Made by a program: the position numbers and the translations under genes
Part shown: piece after piece, positions 7,921-14,145 of the stretch
Position numbering within the stretch: the stretch's first letter is position 1
Layout: every line of letters starts with the position of its first letter
NCBI GenBank assembly: GCA_035532215.1
Contig: DATKRK010000185.1
Location: forward strand, 1 to 19,921
Source: JAICIG01 sp035532215
GTDB lineage: Bacteria > Planctomycetota > Planctomycetia > Pirellulales > JAICIG01
Direction of reading: 5' to 3'
DNA length: 19,921 nt
Notes under the pieces: model-generated
Seen by the model: the letters and a program-made list of their open reading frames with translations, nothing else
Told to the model about the DNA's origin: nothing
Databases searched by the model: none

Positions 7921-9454
7921 CGACGGCCTCCTCGCAGCGCGCGATGTCGCTCATCTCCGCGAGAATCGCCTTGTCATGGTCCACGGGCCACGTTCCCAAG
8001 TGTCGGAAGTCGATCCGCGGATAAGGATCGCCAACGCGATTGCGGGCGGCTTCGGCGAACGCCTTTTCGGCCCGCCGCAAAAAGGCGGCCACTTGATCCT
8101 CGGGAACCGGCAACACGACGAGCCACCGGCTCGGACCGACTCGCAAGACGAGGTCGTTGTAGCGAAGCAAACAGCTTAAGAACCCGTCCACGTCTTCCGC
8201 CAGCGGCGCGGCCGTCGATGGGTCGACTTCCGCCCTGACGAGCGAAAGCTGCGGCGGGCCATTGCGCAGCTTCCCGACCCGGTGCAGATAACGCCGCACG
8301 ACTTCCTGGCAGTCGTCCAAAGGCAAGGTGAACGAGAACGTGCTTCCTCGGCCCGGCTCGCTGTCGAGCCGAATCTCGCCCAGATTCGCCTCGACAAGCT
8401 CCTTCGCGATGCTCAGCCCCAGGCCGAACCCCTTGGCGCCGCTGCGCACCGTTTCGCTGAGTTGCTTGAAGCGGCGGAACAGCAGCCGTTGATTTTCCGC
8501 ACTGATTCCAGGCCCGTTGTCCGAAACGCTGAATTCGACGCCGGGCGGATTTCGCGAGCGGCGGCAGCTCAGGCGAACGCGGCCCGGCTGTCCGCAAAAC
8601 TTGACGGCATTGATGGCCAAATTGACGAGCACTCGCCCCGCCTTCTCGGGATCGCAATAGATCGGCGGCAGATTGGCCTCGACGTCCGATTCCAATCGCA
8701 CGCCTTTGGTAAACGCTTTGCGCTCGAGCGCCGGCCGCACGCGGGCGAGAATATCCGTGGCCTGGCAACGCTTGCGATAGACTCCCAAAATGCCGGCTTC
8801 CAACTTGCTGACGTCGAGCATGTCGTCGACCATGGTGTTCAGATCATCCGCCCGATCCTCGACGATGGCGAGCATCCTCCGTTGTTCGTCCGACACCTCG
8901 CCCACGATCCCGTCTTTGATCAGCGAGACGTATTCCTTGATGACCGTCAGCGGCGTACGAAATTCGTGAGACACGTTGTCCACGAACTTGTATGCGGTGC
9001 GATACAGCTTCGCCAACCGGCGGTGGCGGTTTTCCAGAACGATTCGTGCGTCCGTCAGTCGCCTGACGAGTGCGTGCCGCTCGGTCGCATATCGGATCGA
9101 TCGCACGAGGTTGTCGGTCGTCAAGCTTCCCTTGACGAGATAATCTTGGGCGCCGACTTGCAGGGCCCGCAACGCCAATTCCTCGTCGTTCTGGTCCGTA
9201 ACAATAATGACAGGCACGCGAGGATCGACGCTCAGGATCTTGACGAGCCCTTCCAAGCCTTGCGTTCCGGGCAAGCCGAGATCGAGCAACATCCCGTCGA
9301 AACGGCTCGCCGACAACGCGAGCGCCGCCCCTTCAAGCGTATCCGTCCATTCGATCTGAAACTGCGAGTGCGTCGCTTTGGACAACAACCTCTTGACCAT
9401 TTCTGCGTCGCTCAGATCGCCTTCGGCAAGCAGCAGTCGCAGCGTGTTGGACAT
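7913..9454 (-). CDS. Receiver-histidine kinase with C-terminal degenerate GGDEF-like region
   Basis: I use the ATG at 9454 (MSNTLRLLLAEGD, 513 aa) because GGGGAG lies 7 nt upstream. A TTG five codons earlier is possible but lies before that site. Order: receiver (about 3-120; AEGD acidic pair, LLDLGLP phosphoacceptor, VTD, LVKG), coiled linker (120-155), HisKA with H-box SHEFRTP (His163), HATPase_c with NLAINAVKF, SDNGPGI and GFGLGLSI (about 265-378), then about 130 residues. That last part has LSLVRAEVDP, LLRYNDLVLRVGPSRWLVVLP and FRHLGTWPVD, a layout that resembles a GGDEF domain with the catalytic GG(D/E)EF replaced. It is soluble, with no membrane segment, so it senses a cytoplasmic cue or receives phosphate. 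First gene of a four-gene operon. Confidence 0.9.
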   Translation of the reverse strand: MSNTLRLLLAEGDLSDAEMVKRLLSKATHSQFQIEWTDTLEGAALALSASRFDGMLLDLGLPGTQGLEGLVKILSVDPRVPVIIVTDQNDEELALRALQVGAQDYLVKGSLTTDNLVRSIRYATERHALVRRLTDARIVLENRHRRLAKLYRTAYKFVDNVSHEFRTPLTVIKEYVSLIKDGIVGEVSDEQRRMLAIVEDRADDLNTMVDDMLDVSKLEAGILGVYRKRCQATDILARVRPALERKAFTKGVRLESDVEANLPPIYCDPEKAGRVLVNLAINAVKFCGQPGRVRLSCRRSRNPPGVEFSVSDNGPGISAENQRLLFRRFKQLSETVRSGAKGFGLGLSIAKELVEANLGEIRLDSEPGRGSTFSFTLPLDDCQEVVRRYLHRVGKLRNGPPQLSLVRAEVDPSTAAPLAEDVDGFLSCLLRYNDLVLRVGPSRWLVVLPVPEDQVAAFLRRAEKAFAEAARNRVGDPYPRIDFRHLGTWPVDHDKAILAEMSDIARCEEAVDV

Positions 9455-9706
9455 GACAAATCTCCCCAATGTTTTCGCGCGCCGACAATATCCCTCTAAA
9501 AAAAGCTAGTTCGAGTTCGTGATGCCGCGTGCGGGATAATTCCTGCAGCGCATGGGAAGATGTCTCTCGTCATTGCGCGAGTAGCAAGTTATATGTCGTC
9601 CTGAACGTCGCGTTTTCGATTATGCACAGTAGGCCGAGCACGGTTCGGCAAAGCGGAGTTCGACACGATCTCGCGGCTCGAGGGTGGATTGAAGCGGCAT
9701 GGGCCG

Positions 9707-9720
9707 ATCTCCTAGGAGAT
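9707..9720. promoter_or_regulatory. 14-bp perfect palindrome, possible operator
   Basis: ATCTCCTAGGAGAT is a perfect 14-bp palindrome without a spacer, located 28-41 nt upstream of the putative -35 box of the FixJ-like gene. The position and symmetry suit a dimeric regulator. Identity of the binder is unknown. Confidence 0.4.
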
Positions 9721-9722
9721 TT

Positions 9723-9742
9723 GCCTACGACAAACGCCTACG
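9723..9742 (+). repeat. GCCTACG direct repeat upstream of -35
   Basis: Two identical heptamers, GCCTACG at 9723-9729 and 9736-9742, are offset by 13 nt. The second ends 5 nt before the TTGACT box, where an activator would sit. It may be a binding site for a FixJ/LuxR-type regulator, possibly autoregulation. This is inference from placement. Confidence 0.35.
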
Positions 9743-9747
9743 CCCCC

Positions 9748-9776
9748 TTGACTTATGACCAGTGAAAGACGATACA
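9748..9776 (+). promoter_or_regulatory. Sigma70-like promoter of the FixJ-type gene
   Basis: TTGACT (9748-9753, five of six consensus bases) is followed after 17 nt by GATACA (9771-9776, three of six). A start near 9783 would leave a leader of about 33 nt before the ATG at 9816. The weak -10 fits a promoter that needs an activator. Confidence 0.4.
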
Positions 9777-9815
9777 GTACGTCTAGGTGGACCCACAAAT
9801 TCGGGGGTACAAGAA

Positions 9816-10451
9816 ATGTCGACGTCCGCACCAGCTTGCGAAGGCGCGATTGCAACCGCGGCCACTGTGTTTATTGTCGACGACGACCAGGATGTGCGGC
9901 GATCGGTCTCGTTGTTGGTTCGCTCGATCGGCTTGGCCGACGAGTGCTTTTCCACGGCCCAGGACTTTCTGCAGCATTACGATCCGAACAAGCCCGGCTG
10001 CCTTGTGCTCGATATCCGCATGCCTGGGATGAGCGGATTGGAACTGCAAAAGGCCTTGCACTCTGCAGAGGTCGTACCGCCGATTATTTTTATCACGGCA
10101 CACGGCGAGATCCCTTGCGCTTCCCAAGCGCTTCGCGACGGCGCGGTCGATTTCATCCAGAAGCCCTTCAGCCCGCAAACGCTGCTGGAACGAATCCGTG
10201 AAGCCGTTCAACGAGACCACGAACATCGCCACAAGCGCGCACTGGCTCGCAGCGTCCAAGAACGGATGAGACGGCTGACGGATCGCGAGCGAGAGATCAT
10301 GGATCTGCTCTCTCGCGGCGACTCGACCAAGCAAATCGCCCAACGCTTGTCGATCAGCCCGAAGACGGTCGACAATCATCGGGCAAAGGTCTTGGAGAAG
10401 ATGAACGTCGATAATCCCACGCAGTTGGCTCATCTGCTGGCGGCGCTCTGA
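9816..10451 (+). CDS. FixJ/NarL-type response regulator with LuxR HTH
   Basis: A 211-aa protein from the ATG at 9816. The GTG at 9762 lies within or before the promoter, so I reject it. GGGGG 8 nt upstream is a weak ribosome binding site. Receiver (about 16-130): VDDD (21-24), phosphoacceptor D66 (LVLDIRMPGMSG), T94 (FITAHGE), K116 (FIQKPFSP). The AHGEIP and DFIQKPF signature is that of the FixJ/NodW/TtrR subgroup. A LuxR-type helix-turn-helix follows (153-210; LTDREREIMDLL, TKQIAQRLSISPKTVDNHRAKVLEKM). It should bind DNA as a dimer when phosphorylated. It is the only transcriptional output in this cluster and is divergent from the kinase/receiver operon, with a second kinase downstream, so either could be its partner. 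Confidence 0.93.
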   Translation: MSTSAPACEGAIATAATVFIVDDDQDVRRSVSLLVRSIGLADECFSTAQDFLQHYDPNKPGCLVLDIRMPGMSGLELQKALHSAEVVPPIIFITAHGEIPCASQALRDGAVDFIQKPFSPQTLLERIREAVQRDHEHRHKRALARSVQERMRRLTDREREIMDLLSRGDSTKQIAQRLSISPKTVDNHRAKVLEKMNVDNPTQLAHLLAAL

Positions 10452-10568
10452 CGGACCGAGCTGTCAACCACGAGACCGACTAACGAGAATCTGCGGAATA
10501 ACAAGCAAACACGCATACGCCATTCGCCTTTCACGCACCCATTCAAGTACGCAACCATTGGGGCGGTC
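10452..10568. other. Short intergenic region, nothing recognised
   Basis: This AT-richer spacer between the FixJ-like gene and the receiver-like remnant contains no clear terminator hairpin or promoter that I can support. Confidence 0.3.
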
Positions 10569-10736
10569 ATGTCTCGACTACTGCGCGTGCTAATCGCCGA
10601 GAGTCCCGCCGACGGCTTGAAGTCGTTGCGCTCCAGCAAAACGGAAGTCCGCGTCGTCAGGGCTGACCGGCGCGGCAGTCTTCGCCCCAGGCTGGAACGC
10701 TTTGCGCGCTTGAACGATATCTGGCGCCTGGGCTGA
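10569..10736 (+). pseudogene. Short receiver-like ORF, possible remnant
   Basis: An open frame of 55 codons begins MSRLLRVLIAESPADGLKSL, which matches the first beta strand and acidic pocket of receiver domains of the LRVLIAEDS type, with only one clear acid left. The match is lost after about 20 residues, and the frame ends at TGA without a phosphoacceptor region. GGGG lies 5 nt before the ATG. It sits 26 nt upstream of the PAS kinase. It could be the start of a receiver gene shortened by deletion or a frameshift, or a chance ORF. I could not find the missing part in the other frames by eye. Confidence 0.3.
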
Positions 10737-10762
10737 CGTTTGGTTCTTTCAAGGAGGACAAG

Positions 10763-12241
10763 ATGAACGACAACGACGTCACTCTCAACCTGACCTTTTC
10801 GGCCCCGATGAACCGCCACGTTAGGCACGTCGTTCGACTGACGCGCGGCGTAGACGTCGACGACGCGGTCTTCAACGGCGACCGCAATCAGGACGGCGAC
10901 GCTATCCGAGACGAACGTCATCCCGCTGCGCGGCGCTATGCGGATTTCGCCTTCAACGGCGCGCTGTCGCGGGCGGAGGATGCCGCCGGGCAAACGGGGG
11001 CGGACGAGATCTTCAAGGACGGCGACGAGCACGTTCGCCTGCTGCTCGACTCAGCCGCCGAGGCGATTTGCGAAATCAATCGAAATGGGAATTGCACGTT
11101 CGCCAATCCGGCTTGCGCGAAGCTGCTAGGCTACGTCGATCCGTGCGCGCTTGTCGGCAAGAACATGCACGCCCTGACGCACTATCGGCGCGTGGACGGC
11201 ACGCCCTATCCAGAGGAGGAGTGTGCGATCCACCGCAACTATTGCGAGGAAGCCGGCGCGCACGTCGAGGAAGACGTCTTTTGGCGCGCGGATGGCTCCA
11301 GCTTCTACGCAGAATGCCGATCGCTGCCCGTGCGTCGAGGAAATCAAGTGATCGGAGCGGTGGTCACGTTTTTAGACATTACCGACCGCAAGCAGCTCGA
11401 AGAGCAACTTCGACAAGCGCAAAAAATGGAGGCCATCGGCCAGCTCGTCGGCGGAATCGCGCACGATTTCAACAACTTTTTGACCGCGATCAACATTTAC
11501 AACGAATTGTTGACGACTTCGCTGGGTTCGAACGTTCCCGCCCAACAGTTGTTGCAGGAAATCAGAGAAGCCACTCAGCGATCGGCGTCGCTCACTCGTC
11601 GGCTCCTGGCATTTGGCGGAAAGCAAGCGTCGCCGCCGCAGATTTTTTGTCTCAACGAAGTCGTGACGAGCGCCGAACGGCTGCTCCGCCGCGTGATCGG
11701 CGACGACATTTGCCTGCTCGCCGTTCTTGAGCCCGAACTAGAAAAGATCAAAGCCGACCCCGAGCAGTTGGAGCGAGTGCTGCTGAATCTGGTCGTAAAC
11801 GCCCGCCATGCCATGCCTCGAGGCGGTAACATTGTTATCGAGTCGGCCAACGTTGTTGTGGACGGCGCCGGCCGCAACGGCCGGTGCGACATCCCGACGG
11901 GCCGATATGTCATGCTTTCCGTGAGCGATACGGGCGTCGGCATGTCGCAGGAAATCAAGCGGCGCATCTTCGAACCGTTCTTTACGACCAAGGGGCCGAA
12001 CGAAGGCAGCGGACTGGGGCTGGCGATCGTCCATGGCATCGTCAAGCAACTCAAGGGATATCTCGATGTCGACAGCGAACCCGGCAGGGGCGCCTGCTTT
12101 AGAATTTATTTGCCGCGCGCGGAGCAGGCTGCAGTTCCTCGCGAGCTGTCGGATGATTCTTCCGCGCGGCCGCGCGGCGTCGAAACGATTCTGTTCGTCG
12201 AGCGCGACGAGTCCTTGAGGATGAATCACATCAGCGGATAG
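10763..12241 (+). CDS. PAS histidine kinase with truncated C-terminal receiver
   Basis: A 492-aa soluble sensor kinase. AAGGAGG 5 nt before the ATG fixes the start. Residues 1-88 match nothing I recognise and are rich in Asp and Arg. A PAS domain follows (about 89-210: VRLLLDSAAEAICEI, CTFANPACAKLLGY, GAVVTFLDITDRKQ). Then comes HisKA with H-box GGIAHDFNN (His234), typical of NtrB-like/hybrid kinases, and HATPase_c with NLVVNARHAMP, SDTGVGM, FEPFFTTK and GSGLGLAIV (about 332-450). After this comes RGVETILFVERDESLR (471-486), the standard first strand of a C-terminal receiver in hybrid kinases of this class, and then a stop. The missing 100 or so residues are not found downstream, because that DNA encodes the DUF5989 protein on the other strand. 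The kinase core is complete, so it probably still works without the receiver. Confidence 0.88.
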   Translation: MNDNDVTLNLTFSAPMNRHVRHVVRLTRGVDVDDAVFNGDRNQDGDAIRDERHPAARRYADFAFNGALSRAEDAAGQTGADEIFKDGDEHVRLLLDSAAEAICEINRNGNCTFANPACAKLLGYVDPCALVGKNMHALTHYRRVDGTPYPEEECAIHRNYCEEAGAHVEEDVFWRADGSSFYAECRSLPVRRGNQVIGAVVTFLDITDRKQLEEQLRQAQKMEAIGQLVGGIAHDFNNFLTAINIYNELLTTSLGSNVPAQQLLQEIREATQRSASLTRRLLAFGGKQASPPQIFCLNEVVTSAERLLRRVIGDDICLLAVLEPELEKIKADPEQLERVLLNLVVNARHAMPRGGNIVIESANVVVDGAGRNGRCDIPTGRYVMLSVSDTGVGMSQEIKRRIFEPFFTTKGPNEGSGLGLAIVHGIVKQLKGYLDVDSEPGRGACFRIYLPRAEQAAVPRELSDDSSARPRGVETILFVERDESLRMNHISG

Positions 12242-12441
12242 ATGAACGGCCCCGGTCCCGTATCGCTCAAGACGACGAGCAGGCCGATCAGCAGTAGCGC
12301 CAACAGGATCGGCGCCAACCACCATTTCTTGTTGTCGATCAGGAACAGCCAAAAATCCCGAAGCAGCCCGCGTTCTTGCAATTCCATGGGCTCGCCGGAA
12401 TTCTCGGTCTCGCCTTGCGGCGGGGCGTTCTGCTCAGACAC
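12226..12441 (-). CDS. DUF5989 family small membrane protein
   Basis: A 71-aa protein with GTG start (GGGAG 7 nt upstream). The pattern LLRDFWLFLIDNKKWWLAPI (26-45), a hydrophobic span at about 43-58, then VLSDTGPGPFIYPLM at the end matches the DUF5989 family: a cytoplasmic amphipathic N-terminus, KKWW at the membrane edge, one membrane helix and a short exterior tail ending F-I-Y. The family is usually found, to my recollection, beside carbamoyltransferase, SxtJ-type and SGNH hydrolase genes. Here only the SGNH gene is present, divergently. The 3' end overlaps the truncated kinase by 16 nt. Function unknown, perhaps assembly or scaffolding for a membrane-bound modification complex. Confidence 0.85.
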   Translation of the reverse strand: MSEQNAPPQGETENSGEPMELQERGLLRDFWLFLIDNKKWWLAPILLALLLIGLLVVLSDTGPGPFIYPLM

Positions 12442-12584
12442 TCGACGACTCCCGAAATGCGGCCGTTGGAGCGAGGATTGAACTTGATGGCGGCCCGCTC
12501 CCTGGCGCGTTATCCTGCTTAAAGCGTCAGGCGCGCTTCATTTTGACCTTAAGGCCGACAAGTTTCCAGAGGGCCAACCTCTCT

Positions 12585-14132
12585 ATGCCAAGCGATCGGG
12601 AAGCGGCTGAGCGGCGGCAGCCTAACACTCGTCGCCAGCGATGGCTGTTTCGCCTGGCGGCGCTGGGCTTGGGTTTCTCATTCCTGGCCGGTTTCGAGGC
12701 TCTTTGCGCACTTTGCGGTTGGGGGCAACCGGCAGTACACGACGACCCGTTCGTCGGCTTTCGTTCGGTCCGACCGTTATTCGTGCTGAACGAAGACCGC
12801 ACTCGCTACGAAATTCCCCGGGCCCGACAAAAACATTTCTGTGCTCAGTCGTTCCTGGCCGAGAAGCCGGAGAACGAATACCGCATTTTCTGTCTGGGCG
12901 GTTCTACCGTCCAGGGAAACCCGTACTTGACGGAAACGGCCTTTACAACCTGGCTGGAAATCAGCCTGCAAGCCGCCGACTCCCGCCGTCGCTGGAAGGT
13001 CGTCAACTGCGGCGGCATTTCCTACGCCAGCTATCGCTTGACGCCGATCTTGGAGGAAGTGCTGGGCTATGAGCCCGATTTAATCATCCTTTGCACCGGG
13101 CACAACGAGTTTCTCGAGGACCGTAAGTTCGAACACATCCGCGACCGCGGCGCTTTTTCGAACGCCTCGATCGCCGCGGCCTCGCGGCTGCGCACGTTCA
13201 CTCTGATGCGAGAAGGATATGCTCGCTTGCACGGCGCCTCTTCGCACGCGCCGCCCGCAGGCCGCCCGCTGCTGCCCGCCGAGGTAGAAGCCTTGCTGGA
13301 TTATCGCGGCGGTCTCGAGGAGTATCGCCGCGACGATTCGTGGCGGCGCAACGTGATCCGGCAATTTCGCTTCAATCTGCAGCGCATGGCGGAACTGGCC
13401 CGCGACGCGGGGGTCGCCTTCACGCTCGTCAACCCGGCGTGCAACATCGGCGCCATGCCGCCTTTCAAAGCCGAGCATCGCCCCGATCTCAGCGCCCAGG
13501 AGCTGGCGAAGTGGGAAGCGTTGTTCGAAGCGGCGCGCGGGCATTTTCGCCGCGGCAGCTATAACTTGCACGCGGCGATCGCGGAATTGGAGCAAGCCTG
13601 CGAGATCGATCCCTTGCACGCCGGCGGTTGGTACACGCTGGCCGAGTGCTATCGATCCGTCGGACGAATGGAGCAGGCTCGCGAGGCTTATCTACGGGCC
13701 AAGGAACTCGACGTCTGTCCGCTGCGCATCCTGCAGCCGATGAACGAGGCCATTCTCGACGTGGCCCGCGAGACGCAAGCGCCGCTGGTCGACGTGCAAG
13801 CGCTCTTCGAGCACAACGGCAAACATGGCATTGTGGGCGGCGATCAAATGGCCGATCACGTCCACCCGACGATTGAAGGGCACCAGCGGATCGCCGACGC
13901 CCTGGCCGACAAGCTGGTCGAGCTAGGAATCGTCCGCCCGGCGCCCGATTGGCAGGAAAAAAAGCGGAAGCTCTTCCAGCAGCAGTTCGACAGCCTCGAC
14001 GATTATTACTACCTGCAAGGCGAACAGCGTCTGAAAAGCTTGCGGTTATGGGCGCAAGGCCGGGCCGAGGCCGTGCGGCCCGAGTTGCACGGCGCCAAGA
14101 CGCCTCGGCGACAAGCAAAACAACCTCGCTGA
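12585..14132 (+). CDS. SGNH/GDSL hydrolase with TPR-like insertion, membrane-anchored
   Basis: Start at the ATG at 12585 (515 aa). A TTG at 12543 is the only earlier option. The Shine-Dalgarno is weak (GAGGG, 11 nt away). An N-terminal membrane anchor (about 20-44) precedes an SGNH-hydrolase fold: block I FCLGGSTVQG with S107, block II NCGGISYASY (G144), block III LCTGHNEF (N174), block V DHVHPT (D424, H427). All four catalytic positions are present, so it should be an active esterase/acyltransferase-type enzyme acting outside the cytoplasm. Residues about 313-375 form TPR-like helices (GGWYTLAECYRSVGRMEQAREAYLRAKELD) inserted between blocks III and V. The C-terminal tail (about 455-515) is strongly basic. 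It is divergent from DUF5989, with which it probably works, and ends 13 nt from the convergent ATPase gene. Confidence 0.88.
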   Translation: MPSDREAAERRQPNTRRQRWLFRLAALGLGFSFLAGFEALCALCGWGQPAVHDDPFVGFRSVRPLFVLNEDRTRYEIPRARQKHFCAQSFLAEKPENEYRIFCLGGSTVQGNPYLTETAFTTWLEISLQAADSRRRWKVVNCGGISYASYRLTPILEEVLGYEPDLIILCTGHNEFLEDRKFEHIRDRGAFSNASIAAASRLRTFTLMREGYARLHGASSHAPPAGRPLLPAEVEALLDYRGGLEEYRRDDSWRRNVIRQFRFNLQRMAELARDAGVAFTLVNPACNIGAMPPFKAEHRPDLSAQELAKWEALFEAARGHFRRGSYNLHAAIAELEQACEIDPLHAGGWYTLAECYRSVGRMEQAREAYLRAKELDVCPLRILQPMNEAILDVARETQAPLVDVQALFEHNGKHGIVGGDQMADHVHPTIEGHQRIADALADKLVELGIVRPAPDWQEKKRKLFQQQFDSLDDYYYLQGEQRLKSLRLWAQGRAEAVRPELHGAKTPRRQAKQPR

Positions 14133-14145
14133 GATCGCCTTGCCC

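Larger units (their letters stand above)
9455..9815. promoter_or_regulatory. Divergent control region between kinase operon and FixJ-like gene
   Basis: This 361-nt region separates two divergent signalling genes and is visibly less GC-rich than its surroundings, notably at 9487-9512 and 9580-9625. It contains a 14-bp palindrome, a heptamer direct repeat and a sigma70-like promoter towards the FixJ gene, each listed separately. A 78-codon open frame (9529-9765) crosses it but has no recognisable features. I found no convincing promoter for the kinase operon, although GATATT near 9490-9495 on the minus strand could be a -10 element. Confidence 0.5.

Noticed and set aside
9529..9765. A 78-codon open frame upstream of the FixJ-like gene, ending in a GTGA overlap with a GTG
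   Set aside because: No ribosome binding site and no recognisable protein features. It crosses the palindrome and promoter, so the overlap with the GTG is taken as chance.
10430..11032. A 200-codon minus-strand open frame
   Set aside because: It lies antisense to the kinase start, which has a strong Shine-Dalgarno and continues into clear PAS and kinase domains.
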